NCBI RefSeq assembly: GCF_000814905.1
Contig: NZ_JXAG01000025.1
Location: 37,752-101,751 of the forward strand
Direction: 5' to 3'
Origin: Enterobacter sp. Bisph1
Lineage (GTDB): Bacteria; Pseudomonadota; Gammaproteobacteria; Enterobacterales; Enterobacteriaceae
DNA: 64,000 bases
Shown: positions 1 through 8,931 of the stretch, piece by piece
How the letters are laid out: every line of letters begins with the position of its first letter
Numbering within the stretch: position 1 is the stretch's first letter
Made by a program: the position numbers and the translations under genes
Notes under the pieces: generated by a model
Database searches by the model: none
Told to the model about the DNA's origin: nothing
Seen by the model: the letters and a program-made list of their open reading frames with translations, nothing else

Positions 1-1
1 G

Positions 2-193
2 CCGGCGCTGATTGAAAGCGGCGCGCTGGAAGAAGCCGTCGGGCTTGAAATGAAGGCGGAAACCAGCCATGTGATGCTGTGCGGTAACCCGCAAATGGTG
101 CGCGATACCACACAACTGCTGAAAGATAGCCGGCAGATGGCGAAGCACCTGCGCCGCCGTCCGGGGCATATCACCGCCGAACACTACTGGTGA
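2..193 (+). CDS. fpr: Ferredoxin/flavodoxin-NADP+ reductase, C-terminal part
   Basis: This is the last 63 codons of an ORF that enters from outside the window. The translation contains VMLCGNPQMVRDT and ends in AEHYW, which matches the C-terminus of enterobacterial Fpr, the FAD enzyme that passes electrons from NADPH to flavodoxin or ferredoxin and belongs to the SoxRS regulon. The CGNP motif belongs to the NADP-binding half of the family. It converges directly on yiiR, as in E. coli. Only the 3' end is visible, so nothing can be said about start or promoter. Confidence 0.9.
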   Translation, partial: PALIESGALEEAVGLEMKAETSHVMLCGNPQMVRDTTQLLKDSRQMAKHLRRRPGHITAEHYW

Positions 194-613
194 TCAGAAG
201 TACTTCACATCCAGCGTCTCTTTGCCGTACTTGTTTTCCTCCTGGGTGCCCACAAAAGCGCCCAGGTCGATCAGCAACATCACGATAATCACCACCGGAA
301 TCAGACGCCCCACCGTCCATGCAAGGGTATCGCCCAGCATCTGCCAGTTGCCCGAAAGCAGCATCCACGCCAGCACCATTAGCAGCGCCCATCCACCGTG
401 GCGGCCCCGATCGTGCAGACGTTTTACCATCACGCAGGCGGTCGGCCAGATAAGGCAGACCAGAATAAAAGCGGCCATCTGAAAATCCAGCATGCCGCCA
501 TTGGCCAGCGCGAACAGCAAGGTCATGCTCAGCACCCACAGGATCATCCAGACCCAGAAATCACGACGCCCAATGCGTCCTTTAAAAGAGAACAACCACT
601 GCTGTATACCCAT
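194..613 (-). CDS. yiiR: DUF805 inner-membrane protein YiiR
   Basis: A 139-residue membrane protein of the DUF805 family. The N-terminus carries the family signature FKGRIGRRDFW, and KRLHDRG lies between predicted membrane segments. About four hydrophobic helices can be seen. The molecular function of the family is unknown. The ATG is preceded by AAGGAA at suitable spacing. Its stop codon directly abuts that of fpr, so the two genes are convergent with no spacer. Position between fpr and yiiQ is as in E. coli. Confidence 0.88.
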   Translation of the reverse strand: MGIQQWLFSFKGRIGRRDFWVWMILWVLSMTLLFALANGGMLDFQMAAFILVCLIWPTACVMVKRLHDRGRHGGWALLMVLAWMLLSGNWQMLGDTLAWTVGRLIPVVIIVMLLIDLGAFVGTQEENKYGKETLDVKYF

Positions 614-725
614 GTAAGGTTCCTTTTCTCGTCATGCTGCGTAGTTTACCCTGGTGGCGGGAGTTTTTGACAAGCCAGCCTGATATCGTTTTAATCGTGA
701 GCATACTCAACAGAGGGCGATGTGA

Positions 726-1325
726 ATGAAAGCATGGCGTTATCTAATTTGGCTTCTCTTGTCCGCACTGGTTTTCTGCACGCCGGGATACGCACAAGAG
801 CCATCGACTGCCACCACCGCGCCCTATTTATTGCCGGGCGCGCCAACCTTTGATCAGTCCATTAGTCAGTTCCGCGAGAAATTCAATACCGATAATCCCA
901 CCCTCGCGCTCAACGAGTTTCGCGCGATCGATAGCCGTGGCGAGCAGGCAAATCTGACGCGAGCGGCGACAAAAATTAATGATAACCTCTACGCCTCGAC
1001 GGCGCTGGAGCGCGGCACACTAAAAATTAAATCGATGCAAATTACCTGGCTACCGGTACAGGGGCCGGATCAAAAAGCGGCAAAATCCAGAGCGCAAGAG
1101 TATATGGCCGCGTTTATTCGCGCCTTTTCCCCGACGCTGACTGCCGCCCAGAGTACGCAAAAGCTGCAAAAATTACTCGCCAGCGGCCGTAATAAGGCTT
1201 ACTACGCCGAAACGGAAGGCGCGATTCGCTATGTGGTGGCAGATAACGGGGAAAAGGGGCTGACCTTCGCAGTTGAACCGATTAAGCTGACGCTTTCTGA
1301 TGCCCTTGATGAGAACAATAAATGA
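726..1325 (+). CDS. yiiQ: Periplasmic DUF1454 protein YiiQ
   Basis: A 199-residue protein with a clear Sec signal peptide: hydrophobic stretch YLIWLLLSALVFC and probable cleavage after GYA near residue 23. The rest is soluble and polar, so it is predicted to be periplasmic. It matches E. coli YiiQ (DUF1454) in length and in position, just upstream of tpiA on the same strand. No enzymatic motif is visible and the function is unknown. About 107 bp separate it from tpiA, enough for an independent tpiA promoter. Confidence 0.87.
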   Translation: MKAWRYLIWLLLSALVFCTPGYAQEPSTATTAPYLLPGAPTFDQSISQFREKFNTDNPTLALNEFRAIDSRGEQANLTRAATKINDNLYASTALERGTLKIKSMQITWLPVQGPDQKAAKSRAQEYMAAFIRAFSPTLTAAQSTQKLQKLLASGRNKAYYAETEGAIRYVVADNGEKGLTFAVEPIKLTLSDALDENNK

Positions 1326-1432
1326 CAAAAAGCAAAGCCTTTCAGGGGATGAATCTCTATACTGTTTCACAGACCATGCTGCCCTGACGGGCGGCCATAT
1401 TCCTTAATTCGCCAAGCGCGTGGAGAGTAAAA

Positions 1433-2200
1433 ATGCGACATCCTTTAGTGATGGGTAACTGGAAACTGAACGGCAGCCGCCACATGGTAAACGAACTGGT
1501 TGCAAACCTGCGTACCGAACTGGCTGGCGTAACGGGTTGTGCTGTCTCAATCGCTCCGCCGGAAATGTACCTCGATCTGGCTAAACATGCTGCTGACGGC
1601 AGCCACATCGTGCTGGGCGCGCAAAACGTTGACGTTAACCTGTCTGGCGCGTTCACCGGTGAAACCTCCGCTGAAATGCTGAAAGATATTGGCGCTAAAT
1701 ACATCATTATCGGCCACTCTGAACGTCGTACTTACCACAAAGAATCTGACGAGCTGATCGCGAAGAAATTTGCCGTGCTGAAAGAACAGGGCCTGACGCC
1801 GGTTCTGTGCATCGGTGAAACCGAAGCCGAAAACGAAGCGGGTAAAACCGAAGAAGTGTGCGCACGTCAGATTGACGCAGTGCTGAAAACTCAGGGCGCT
1901 GCGGCCTTCGAAGGCGCGGTCATTGCTTACGAACCGGTTTGGGCTATCGGTACTGGCAAATCTGCTACCCCGGCGCAGGCGCAGGCCGTTCACAAATTCA
2001 TCCGCGATCATATTGCTAAAGCCGATGCGAAAGTGGCTGAGCAAGTGATTATCCAGTACGGCGGTTCCGTGAATGCGGGCAACGCAGCTGAACTGTTCAC
2101 TCAGCCGGACATCGACGGCGCGCTGGTTGGCGGCGCATCCCTGAAAGCGGACGCTTTCGCGGTGATCGTTAAAGCAGCAGAAGCCGCTAAACAGGCTTAA
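1433..2200 (+). CDS. tpiA: Triosephosphate isomerase
   Basis: A 255-residue TIM barrel that interconverts dihydroxyacetone phosphate and glyceraldehyde 3-phosphate in glycolysis and gluconeogenesis. The family residues are present: Lys in GNWKLNG near the N-terminus, the catalytic His in IGHSERR, the catalytic Glu in [11 protein letters not shown] with the flexible phosphate-gripping loop, and the phosphate-binding YGGSVN. Length equals the E. coli enzyme. The codon choice looks like that of a highly expressed gene. An intrinsic terminator follows immediately. Confidence 0.98.
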   Translation: MRHPLVMGNWKLNGSRHMVNELVANLRTELAGVTGCAVSIAPPEMYLDLAKHAADGSHIVLGAQNVDVNLSGAFTGETSAEMLKDIGAKYIIIGHSERRTYHKESDELIAKKFAVLKEQGLTPVLCIGETEAENEAGKTEEVCARQIDAVLKTQGAAAFEGAVIAYEPVWAIGTGKSATPAQAQAVHKFIRDHIAKADAKVAEQVIIQYGGSVNAGNAAELFTQPDIDGALVGGASLKADAFAVIVKAAEAAKQA

Positions 2201-2208
2201 TGCGGTAC

Positions 2209-2236
2209 AACCCTCTCCCGCCCGGGAGAGGGTTTT
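2209..2236. terminator. Bidirectional intrinsic terminator between tpiA and the SLC13 gene
   Basis: An 11-bp perfect stem (2209-2219 with 2224-2234) has a GCCC loop and is followed by TTTT on the plus strand. Because the stem begins with AA, it can also act on the minus strand. It separates the convergent genes tpiA and the anion transporter. Confidence 0.85.
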
Positions 2237-2239
2237 GTC

Positions 2240-3544
2240 TTACAATTTCCCCAGTACGCTAAACCACGCATAATCCAGCGGTAACAGCACCAGGTACGTC
2301 ACTACCGCCAGCGCCAGACAAAGCAGCATTCCTGCCCTTGCCGGAACTTTACCCAGCGCCATCGCCACCACAATCGGCGACGCCTGGTAGGGTAACAGCG
2401 GCGTGGAATACCCCAGCACCTGAATCATAATCACCGTCAGCAACGGAAAGCCGGTAGCATCGGCAAAGCTCTGCGCCAGCGTGGTAAACAGCGCCGGTAC
2501 GCCGTTAGCGGTCATAATAAAATTAAGCGCGGTCGTAATGCCGGTGAGTGCGAGGAAACTGGTGAAGGGTTGTGCGGGATCGAGGGGCATTACATGCAGC
2601 AGCGCATTGCCTACGGCGTTGCCAATGCCGGTTTGTGTCACGGTAATCGCCAGCCCCAGGATCCCCGCTACATAGATACAGGTCCGAATATTGACGCCGC
2701 TGGAGAATTCGTCGCCATTAATAAAGCCCACGCGCGGCAGCAGCGTTACGCAGGCAGCGGCAAGCCCGGTCCATGCCGGCCCTATACCATGCCAGCTCTC
2801 CGTCACCCACAAAATCAGTACCACCGCCAGCAGCCACGCCAGCCGCTTCTCCGCCCGGCTCATCGGTTCCGCTGGAGTTTGTTCTCGCGGCGCATGGGGC
2901 TGGCCGGGGAAGAGCCAACAAATCAGGCCAATCAGGATAAGCCCCTTTAAAATACCGAGCACCGGCGTGTGCAGCAGCAGATAAGGCAGATAGTTGAGAT
3001 GAATGCCGTAAGAGCCTTCCGCCGCGCCGCTCATCACCAGGTTCGGCACATTGGCGGGCAAGATGGTCGCCGACAGCTGGAAAGTGCCGAAACCCACCGC
3101 CAGCGCCAGCCCGTACCATGGACGCGTCCCTTCATGAATCCCCGCTCGTGCGGCCATAGCGGCGACAATCGGCATCAACAGCGCAATGCGTCCCATGTTC
3201 GACGGCATAACAAAGGCCAGCGCATAGCTCAACAGCACTACGCTTGCGACCATTTGCGGCCACGAGTCGGTGAGCCTGGCCGAAAGCGCCCTCGCCGCCC
3301 TGTCCGCCAGCCCGGTTTTACGGATCGCCACCCCAAGGACAAAGCCGCTAAATACCAGCCAGAAAGCCGAAGAAGCAAAACCACCGAAGATCACCTCCGG
3401 CGGCGCGATTTTCGCCACCATCGCCGCGGTAAAAAAGAGCAGCGCGGTGATAAATTCCGGCAGGAGCGAGGTGGCCCACAGCACTATGGTAATACCGACA
3501 ATAATAGAGGGAAGGACAAGAGGGTGTGAAAGCCAGAATGACAT
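2240..3544 (-). CDS. SLC13/DASS-type anion permease
   Basis: A 434-residue, very hydrophobic protein with about 11-12 predicted membrane helices. Features such as LLPEFITALLFFTAAM, SAFWLVFSGFVLG and MPSNMGR resemble the divalent anion:sodium symporter (SLC13/DASS) and related ArsB/NhaD-type carriers. Such carriers move dicarboxylates, citrate or sulfate, and the substrate here cannot be read from sequence. The ATG is preceded by AGGAGAC. E. coli K-12 has no gene at this place between tpiA and cdh, so this is an addition in this lineage. It lies convergent to tpiA and upstream of it is cdh on the same strand. Confidence 0.75.
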   Translation of the reverse strand: MSFWLSHPLVLPSIIVGITIVLWATSLLPEFITALLFFTAAMVAKIAPPEVIFGGFASSAFWLVFSGFVLGVAIRKTGLADRAARALSARLTDSWPQMVASVVLLSYALAFVMPSNMGRIALLMPIVAAMAARAGIHEGTRPWYGLALAVGFGTFQLSATILPANVPNLVMSGAAEGSYGIHLNYLPYLLLHTPVLGILKGLILIGLICWLFPGQPHAPREQTPAEPMSRAEKRLAWLLAVVLILWVTESWHGIGPAWTGLAAACVTLLPRVGFINGDEFSSGVNIRTCIYVAGILGLAITVTQTGIGNAVGNALLHVMPLDPAQPFTSFLALTGITTALNFIMTANGVPALFTTLAQSFADATGFPLLTVIMIQVLGYSTPLLPYQASPIVVAMALGKVPARAGMLLCLALAVVTYLVLLPLDYAWFSVLGKL

Positions 3545-3617
3545 GCCTGTCTCCTGTAGATTTTTCCAGCAAGTCTACGGTGACAGGCGTGCTGAGTAAA
3601 CGCGATTTATGGTGGGG

Positions 3618-4376
3618 TTACTGCAGAATATCGCATTGATGATCCTGCAGTTCTTCTGCCGATGCCAGATTAAGGGCCAGTAAATTACGCTCGGTAGCCA
3701 GCAGCACAAACGTGCCATCCGCCTGCTGCGCCATCGCCAGCGCGTACCGTCCCATATGCGCTTTTGCCTCCGGCACTTCTTCTGCCAGCATCAAAAACGG
3801 GCTGCGTTGCGCCAGTTCTTCTGCGGTAACGCGGCGGGCTAAATATTGATGACCGCGCAGGCCGCCGGGGAATTCCAGCCACTGGCTGCTGATGCGTGCA
3901 GAATTATCATTAAGCTTCGCGCGTACATCAGGACGCAGACAAGAGATATGGATATGGAAATGGTTCTGTGAGCGCCCGGAACGCGAGTTAATGGTCAGGG
4001 AAATGGCGTTGTCTGGCACCGTGCTGCCGCGCAGTTTGCTCATAAAGTCGCGGGATTGCCATGACTGCCAGAAAAAATTCGGCGTTGCGGATTGTAACAA
4101 CAGCGGGCTTTCCGTCCCGTTGATGCGATAGGTTGGCATCAGTAAATACTGCAGTCGCCCCTCGGAGGCTTTCATTACCACATAGCCGCCTTTTAGGTTG
4201 ATCTGCTCGCACGGTTTTGGTGAATGATGCTCGCGGTCGTTTGGCAGACATTGTTCCGTCACTATCTGGCGCAACGCATCAGGGTTAGCGCTCTTTTTAA
4301 ACCACAGCCAGGTTCCCGCTGCTGCCAGCAGGACCAGCAGCAATATAACTAAGACGATACGACGTGCAGTTTTCAT
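3618..4376 (-). CDS. cdh: CDP-diacylglycerol pyrophosphatase
   Basis: A 252-residue protein with an N-terminal membrane anchor ([20 protein letters not shown]). It hydrolyses CDP-diacylglycerol to phosphatidate and CMP. The histidine-rich motif [14 protein letters not shown] is characteristic of Cdh, a HIT-superfamily relative. The ATG at 4376 was chosen because it gives the usual start MKTARR and has AGGAAG at good spacing. The ORF could extend 26 codons further upstream, but that extension has no sign of conservation. Its neighbour sbp lies upstream on the same strand, beyond a terminator. Confidence 0.92.
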   Translation of the reverse strand: MKTARRIVLVILLLVLLAAAGTWLWFKKSANPDALRQIVTEQCLPNDREHHSPKPCEQINLKGGYVVMKASEGRLQYLLMPTYRINGTESPLLLQSATPNFFWQSWQSRDFMSKLRGSTVPDNAISLTINSRSGRSQNHFHIHISCLRPDVRAKLNDNSARISSQWLEFPGGLRGHQYLARRVTAEELAQRSPFLMLAEEVPEAKAHMGRYALAMAQQADGTFVLLATERNLLALNLASAEELQDHQCDILQ

Positions 4377-4460
4377 GATTCCGCTTCCTTTGCTGAATGA
4401 AACGGAATAATAGCGCATTTCGTTGTGGGATTTGAAAATACGGATTTTCTGCACAGAGCA

Positions 4461-4484
4461 GTAAAACGCCCTCTTATGAGGGCG
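4461..4484 (-). terminator. sbp intrinsic terminator
   Basis: A 7-bp GC-rich stem (4467-4473 with 4478-4484) has a four-base loop and is followed on the minus strand by TTTTAC. It sits 12 bp past the sbp stop codon. Confidence 0.85.
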
Positions 4485-4495
4485 TCCTGAGACCG

Positions 4496-5485
4496 TTAAC
4501 GCTTGCTGATTTGGTCGAATGTTCCGCCGTTGGCGAAGTGCTCTTTTTGCGCTTTCGTCCAGCCGCCGAACACGTCATCGATGGTAAAGAGTTTCAGTTT
4601 CGGGAAAGCATTGGCATATCTGGCAGCAACCTGCGCATCACGCGGGCGGTAGAAATTCTTCGCCGCTATCTCCTGGCCTTCCGGCGAATAGAGATATTTC
4701 AGGTAGGCTTCAGCTACTTTTTGGCTGCCTTTTTTCTCAGCCACTTTATCGACCACGGAAACCGTTGGCTCGGCGAGGATAGATTCACTCGGGGTCACGA
4801 TGTCGAATTTATCTTTGCCCAGCTCGTTGGTTGCCAGCAGCGCTTCGTTTTCCCACGCAATCAGCACATCGCCAATGCCGCGTTCAACAAAGGTATTGGT
4901 TGCACCACGCGCGCCAGAATCCAGCACTTCCACGTTTTTATAGAGCGCTTTGACGAACTCCTGCGCTTTGGCCTGATCGCCGCCATTCTGATGCAGGGCA
5001 TAGCCCCAGGCCGCAAGGTAGTTCCAGCGCGCGCCGCCGGAGCTTTTCGGGTTCGGCGTGATAATGGAAACGCCCGGCTTAATCAGATCGTTCCAGTCAT
5101 GGATTTGTTTCGGGTTGTCTTTGCGTACCAGGAAAACAATGGTCGAGGTGTACGGTGCGGAGTTATCCGGCAGTCGCTTGATCCAGTTTTTATCGATACG
5201 GCCACGCTCGGCAATGGCATCCACATCGTAGGCCAGCGCCAGGGTGACGACATCGGCATCAATACCGTTAATCACTGAGGTGGCTTGTTTGCCGGAGCCG
5301 CCGTGGGACTGACGAATCACCACATTGTCGCCGGTCTCTTGTTTCCAGTGAGCGCTAAACGCTTTGTTGTATTGCTCATACAACTCGCGCGTCGGATCGT
5401 ACGAGACGTTTAATAACTGGATATCCTTCGCCAGAATGCTGGTAGAAGCCAGCAATAATGTTATCCCCAAGCCCCATTTATTCAT
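4496..5485 (-). CDS. sbp: Periplasmic sulfate-binding protein
   Basis: A 329-residue periplasmic binding protein that delivers sulfate (and thiosulfate) to the CysTWA ABC importer for cysteine synthesis. The signal peptide [19 protein letters not shown] is followed by the mature start [17 protein letters not shown], a hallmark of Sbp/CysP proteins. The SHGGSGKQ anion-binding loop and the [17 protein letters not shown] segment are both intact. Length equals E. coli Sbp. In E. coli it belongs to the CysB regulon, but no CysB site could be assigned with confidence here. Confidence 0.97.
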   Translation of the reverse strand: MNKWGLGITLLLASTSILAKDIQLLNVSYDPTRELYEQYNKAFSAHWKQETGDNVVIRQSHGGSGKQATSVINGIDADVVTLALAYDVDAIAERGRIDKNWIKRLPDNSAPYTSTIVFLVRKDNPKQIHDWNDLIKPGVSIITPNPKSSGGARWNYLAAWGYALHQNGGDQAKAQEFVKALYKNVEVLDSGARGATNTFVERGIGDVLIAWENEALLATNELGKDKFDIVTPSESILAEPTVSVVDKVAEKKGSQKVAEAYLKYLYSPEGQEIAAKNFYRPRDAQVAARYANAFPKLKLFTIDDVFGGWTKAQKEHFANGGTFDQISKR

Positions 5486-5594
5486 CGCCCACTCTCTTCA
5501 GGTTATCGTTTTTGATGACATCAGACTGCCAGAAAGAAATCTGTAGATTAAAGAATAAAAAAAGATTGGTTATAACTCCGAAGAATAATCAACG

Positions 5595-5621
5595 ATAAAA
5601 AAAGCCCTCAACGAAGAGGGC
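5595..5621 (-). terminator. pfkA intrinsic terminator
   Basis: A 6-bp stem (5604-5609 with 5616-5621) and six-base loop are followed on the minus strand by an uninterrupted run of T. It lies about 30 bp past the pfkA stop. Confidence 0.85.
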
Positions 5622-5649
5622 GTTTTCCAGTCCAGAGGCGTTTTGGCGC

Positions 5650-6612
5650 TTAGTAAAGTTTTTTCGCGCAGTCGAGCCAGTCGCCTTTGAAGGGGCGTTT
5701 CATATTTTCAATGGCGTCAATGATATCGTGATGCACCATTTTTTCATTCTGAATACCAACGCAACGGCCGCCGTAGCCCTGCAGCAGCAGCTCGATGGCA
5801 TAAGAACCCATGCGGGATGCCAGAATACGGTCGTAAGGCACCGGAGAACCGCCGCGCTGAATATGACCCAGCACGGTCGCGCGAGTTTCACGCTCCGTTT
5901 CGCTCTCGATATACTTCGCCAGTTCGTCGATATCGCAAATATGCTCGGTAATCGCCACGATGGCGTGTTTTTTACCTTTGGCGATACCGGCTTTGATCTC
6001 GGCTACCAGGTCTTCACGATTGAATTCCACTTCCGGCAGCACGATAAACTCACAGCCACCGGCAATAGCCGCCGCCAGCGTCAGATCGCCGCAGTAGCGG
6101 CCCATCACTTCAACGATAGAGATACGCTGGTGGGAAGAAGAGGTGTCACGCAGACGGTCGATGGCTTCAACCACGGTTTGCAGCGCGGTGAAGTAGCCGA
6201 TGGTGTAGTCGGTACCGGCAACATCGTTATCGATAGTGCCCGGCAAACCGATGCACGGGAAGCCCATTTCAGTCAGGCGTTTAGCGCCCATATAAGAACC
6301 GTCGCCGCCGATAACAACCAGCGCGTCGATACCGCGTGTTTTCATGTTCTCGATAGCCACGGCGCGGACATGCTCTTCACGGAATTCCGGGAAGCGGGCG
6401 GAACCGAGGAAGGTACCGCCGCGGTTGATCATGTCCGACACGCTGTAGCGGTCGAGTTGGATCATGCGGTCTTCGTACAGGCCGAGGTAACCATCATAGA
6501 TACCCGCGACTTCCAGACCTTCTGTCAATGCTGCGCGGACGACGCCGCGAATAGCGGCATTCATGCCTGGCGCATCACCGCCACTTGTCAACACACCGAT
6601 TTTTTTAATCAT
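5650..6612 (-). CDS. pfkA: ATP-dependent 6-phosphofructokinase I
   Basis: A 320-residue enzyme that commits fructose 6-phosphate to glycolysis. Motifs in order: ATP-binding [17 protein letters not shown] at the N-terminus, [12 protein letters not shown], catalytic [25 protein letters not shown], and the C-terminal [17 protein letters not shown]. This is the ATP-dependent group A family with the allosteric ADP/PEP site. The length equals E. coli PfkA. A good Shine-Dalgarno (GAGGTAG) precedes the ATG. A Cra-like palindrome lies about 110 bp upstream. Confidence 0.98.
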   Translation of the reverse strand: MIKKIGVLTSGGDAPGMNAAIRGVVRAALTEGLEVAGIYDGYLGLYEDRMIQLDRYSVSDMINRGGTFLGSARFPEFREEHVRAVAIENMKTRGIDALVVIGGDGSYMGAKRLTEMGFPCIGLPGTIDNDVAGTDYTIGYFTALQTVVEAIDRLRDTSSSHQRISIVEVMGRYCGDLTLAAAIAGGCEFIVLPEVEFNREDLVAEIKAGIAKGKKHAIVAITEHICDIDELAKYIESETERETRATVLGHIQRGGSPVPYDRILASRMGSYAIELLLQGYGGRCVGIQNEKMVHHDIIDAIENMKRPFKGDWLDCAKKLY

Positions 6613-6720
6613 GACTACCTCTGAACATAGGAATACAAAATAAAATCTTTGGCCTTAAGCGACTCCCCTGTGGGAGCGAACAAAACTCTATGCTGCAAAT
6701 AGTATATCAAACCCAGCTTG

Positions 6721-6734
6721 CTGAATTGATTCAG
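6721..6734 (-). promoter_or_regulatory. Candidate Cra (FruR) operator of pfkA
   Basis: The 14-bp perfect palindrome CTGAATTGATTCAG fits the Cra core (TGAA..NNTTCA). Cra represses pfkA in E. coli when fructose-phosphate levels are low. It lies 109 bp upstream of the pfkA start, within the pfkA-fieF spacer. The distance to the promoter was not resolved. Confidence 0.55.
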
Positions 6735-6817
6735 GTCAGACCCTATGGCGGTAATTTATACACAAAAAGCAGGTCTGGCTCACTTTATTACAAAGAAATA
6801 CGTAAGCGTCCGGGTGT

Positions 6818-7702
6818 TTATCGTCCTTGAGGTACTACTGAGCAAGGATCCTGATGAATAATGACATCGGAACCTGGGAAACGTTGCAAAATCGCCTGTT
6901 CCACCTGCTCAGCGATAAGATGCGCATGTACAAGCGGTAGGTTATCTTCCATTTCCAAATGTATTTGAATAAAACGGGTCGGCCCTGACTGCCGCGTGCG
7001 AAGATCGTGAGCGCCGCTGACGCCCGGCCAGGAAGTGACGATAGTGAAGATTTCCTGGCGCTCTTCATCAGGTAAGGCTCTGTCCAGCAATGCCTGAACG
7101 GCGTCATACCCCATGCGTAACGCGCTATACAAAATATAGCCGCCGATACCCAGCGCAAAAAGCGCATCCGCCCGGTGCCAGCCATACCACGAAAGCCCCA
7201 GCGCGATGAGAATTGCGCCGTTCATCATAACATCAGACTGATAATGAAGCATATCCGCCCGCACGGCCTGGCTGTGTGTTTTACGTACAACCCAGCGCTG
7301 AAAAGTGACCAGAATCACTGTGCTAAATAACGCAATCAGCGTGACCGTAATCCCGATGCCCGCAGCATGAAGCGGTTCTGGTCTTGCAAGATGCTGAATG
7401 CCGGTCAAAAAGAGGAACAACGCGGAGCCAGAGACAAACATACTCTGCGCCAGCGCCGCCAGCGACTCCGCTTTACCGTGACCAAAGGTGTGTTCTTCGT
7501 CCGCAGGTTGCAACGAGTAGCGCACCACCAGCAAGTTGGTTAGTGACGCGGCGATGTCCACCACCGAATCAACCAGCGCCGCCAAAATACTGACGGAGCC
7601 GGTATACCACCATGCGAAGATTTTAATGATCAGCAGTACGGATGCCATAACGGTTGCCGCAACTGCCGCCCGGGTAACCAGCCGCCCATAGGATTGATTC
7701 AT
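6818..7702 (-). CDS. fieF: Cation diffusion facilitator FieF (Fe2+/Zn2+ efflux)
   Basis: A 294-residue proton-coupled metal exporter of the CDF family, also called YiiP. Six membrane helices precede a cytoplasmic domain. The metal-site motifs are present: the [10 protein letters not shown] (TM2) and [13 protein letters not shown] (TM5) Asp/His pairs, HTFGHGKAE in the cytoplasmic loop, and a C-terminal domain with [16 protein letters not shown]. coli FieF is 300 residues and the C-terminus here is slightly shorter. In E. coli the next gene upstream is cpxP, whereas here about 3 kb of accessory DNA separates them. Confidence 0.95.
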   Translation of the reverse strand: MNQSYGRLVTRAAVAATVMASVLLIIKIFAWWYTGSVSILAALVDSVVDIAASLTNLLVVRYSLQPADEEHTFGHGKAESLAALAQSMFVSGSALFLFLTGIQHLARPEPLHAAGIGITVTLIALFSTVILVTFQRWVVRKTHSQAVRADMLHYQSDVMMNGAILIALGLSWYGWHRADALFALGIGGYILYSALRMGYDAVQALLDRALPDEERQEIFTIVTSWPGVSGAHDLRTRQSGPTRFIQIHLEMEDNLPLVHAHLIAEQVEQAILQRFPGSDVIIHQDPCSVVPQGR

Positions 7703-7861
7703 AAACGCTCCAGCTTTGATCCTGCGGGAATTATAACGGATAGCAAACGGCGATAATGGGTTAATTAGGCAGAGAAATGTTAGGTAAAAATACCGTCGGC
7801 TGAACTGACCCGTTAAGTTGAATAGCCAGCCGGTACGGTCTCAGAAAAAATTAGCGGTCTT

Positions 7862-8260
7862 TTACCTGCACATCGTAATGCGTTCAAGGGCCGCCTGAGC
7901 GAGAAAACCGGATCGGCTTTTAAACTCAGGATGCGTGGCAACACAACGGTCGATTCTATCAATTAACGATTTCGGTAGCGTGACGTTGATTTTCTCAGAA
8001 CCGCCCAGCAGGCGAATAACATCCACATCAACCAGCGCCCAGGTATATCCTTTAAATTCATCGCGTTTCGCCAGTTCTCCAACTGAAGAGACAGCGGGAA
8101 TGTCCTGACCGAGTTCAACTAAAAGTTCGATATGCCCGGTGATCGCGTCCTTTGCATTGGCAATAGCCTCGTCCAGGCTCTCACCTGCTGAAAAACAGCC
8201 AGGCATTACGCCATAGGCGTGTTTCTCGTCCCCGGCTTCAATAGCGATTGGGTAAAACAT
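7862..8260 (-). CDS. hicB: HicB-family antitoxin (RHH type)
   Basis: A 132-residue protein of the type II antitoxin HicB. The N-terminal half has the HicB partial RNase H-like fold (FYPIAIE, AYGVMPGCFSAGESLDEAIANAKDAI). The C-terminal segment EKINVTLPKSLIDRIDR...SRSGFLAQAALERI is a ribbon-helix-helix DNA-binding domain, so it should repress its own promoter and neutralise HicA. The hicA stop lies two bases upstream of this ATG, the usual hicA-hicB order. Here hicA is frameshifted, so HicB may be an orphan antitoxin. Confidence 0.88.
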   Translation of the reverse strand: MFYPIAIEAGDEKHAYGVMPGCFSAGESLDEAIANAKDAITGHIELLVELGQDIPAVSSVGELAKRDEFKGYTWALVDVDVIRLLGGSEKINVTLPKSLIDRIDRCVATHPEFKSRSGFLAQAALERITMCR

Positions 8261-8262
8261 AA

Positions 8263-8465
8263 TTAAGCCTCTTCGAGAAAGCGGGGGTCAATCCCGGCTT
8301 GTTTCCTGATGCTTTTTACCGTCTTAATCGGTAAATCTTTTTTGGGGTGGGGAACCGTCACCAGTCCCGGTTTTGTTGGGTGGGTAAATGGTGGTGTGAT
8401 CCATTCACCCTAATCAGGATCCAGCCGTCGGCCTTGATCTCTACAATAAGCTTCCTGCTTTCCAT
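8263..8465 (-). pseudogene. hicA: hicA toxin gene with a one-base frameshift
   Basis: The minus strand encodes a HicA mRNA interferase in two frames. The first 26-27 codons give MESRKLIVEIKADGWILIRV followed by NGSHHH, which holds the catalytic His motif. One base is then missing after the HHH codons. The following 40 codons in the next frame read THPTKPGLVTVPHPKKDLPI and on to GIDPRFLEEA, ending two bases before hicB. The span of 203 bp is one short of a 67-codon gene plus stop. Read as it stands, translation runs off-frame into a TGA after about 36 codons. It is either an inactivated toxin or a sequencing error. Confidence 0.8.
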
Positions 8466-8491
8466 CCTGCTTCCCTGCCATGTTCCGATAA

Positions 8492-8545
8492 AATAACCCC
8501 AATAACCCCAATAACCCCAATAACCCCAATAACCCCAATAACCCC
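8492..8545. repeat. Six tandem copies of AATAACCCC; G-quadruplex motif on the minus strand
   Basis: Six perfect, uninterrupted copies of the 9-mer AATAACCCC. The minus strand reads (GGGGTTATT) six times: six runs of four G separated by 5-nt loops, which satisfies the canonical G-quadruplex pattern. An inverted partial copy (GGGTTATTGGGG, 8563-8574) can pair with 8533-8544 as a 12-bp stem with an 18-nt loop. The array begins 27 bp upstream of the hicA ATG, on its non-template strand, so it falls in the hicAB promoter or leader. Arrays of short perfect units are prone to copy-number slippage. Confidence 0.92.
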
Positions 8546-8891
8546 ATCATGCAAGCACTTCAGGGTTATTGGGGTGATTTATGAATGGATGATAAGGATG
8601 TTTTTGCCTGCCAGCCGCTCCGCTTATAACGGGCTGAAACCTTTCTCAAATGCGTTCGTGCTTTGTGCTTTGGCCATGGCTACATTTTGTTTAGAGGCCT
8701 GGGTTTTCGAAACGGGCAGGACGAGGCTGGTTTCAATCATCTAATTTTTTAAATTATTTTGGGTTGACGCCAGGCAAAAAAACCATACTTAATGCAGGGG
8801 AATTCAGGGTGGCGAAGAAATCCTATCAGCAAAACAATAGAATAAAGGGATGCACTCTTATCTTCGTCTACATTTTGACTACACTTCGACA

Positions 8892-8917
8892 TAAAAAATC
8901 CCGCCGTGACGGGATTT
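8892..8917 (-). terminator. Terminator of the XRE-peptidase operon
   Basis: An 8-bp stem (8896-8903 with 8910-8917) and six-base loop are followed on the minus strand by a T run. It lies 14 bp past the stop of the XRE/ImmA gene and shows that the two-gene operon ends here and does not read into hicAB. Confidence 0.85.
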
Positions 8918-8931
8918 GACACTACGATTAA

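Larger units (their letters stand above)
8466..8931. other. Non-coding spacer between hicA and the XRE-peptidase gene
   Basis: This 466-bp stretch holds the 9-bp tandem repeat array, an inverted copy of its unit at 8563-8574, and the terminator of the peptidase operon at 8892-8917. From about 8580 to 8890 I see no convincing gene. A possible 37-codon GTG ORF on the plus strand (8810-8920) has no recognisable similarity and runs into the terminator stem. The sequence is more AT-rich than the flanking core genes. The hicAB promoter must lie in its left part. Confidence 0.6.

Noticed and set aside
5728..6624. 298-codon ORF on the plus strand opposite pfkA
   Set aside because: It is the antisense shadow of a highly biased gene; it has no Shine-Dalgarno, and the protein has low-complexity His/Gln-rich composition typical of reversed coding sequence.
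8492..8545. CRISPR-like direct repeats
   Set aside because: The units are only 9 bp, perfectly contiguous and without spacers, and there are no cas genes nearby.
8810..8920. 37-codon GTG ORF on the plus strand (starts VAKKSYQQ)
   Set aside because: It runs into the terminator hairpin of the peptidase operon, has only a weak Shine-Dalgarno and no similarity I recognise.
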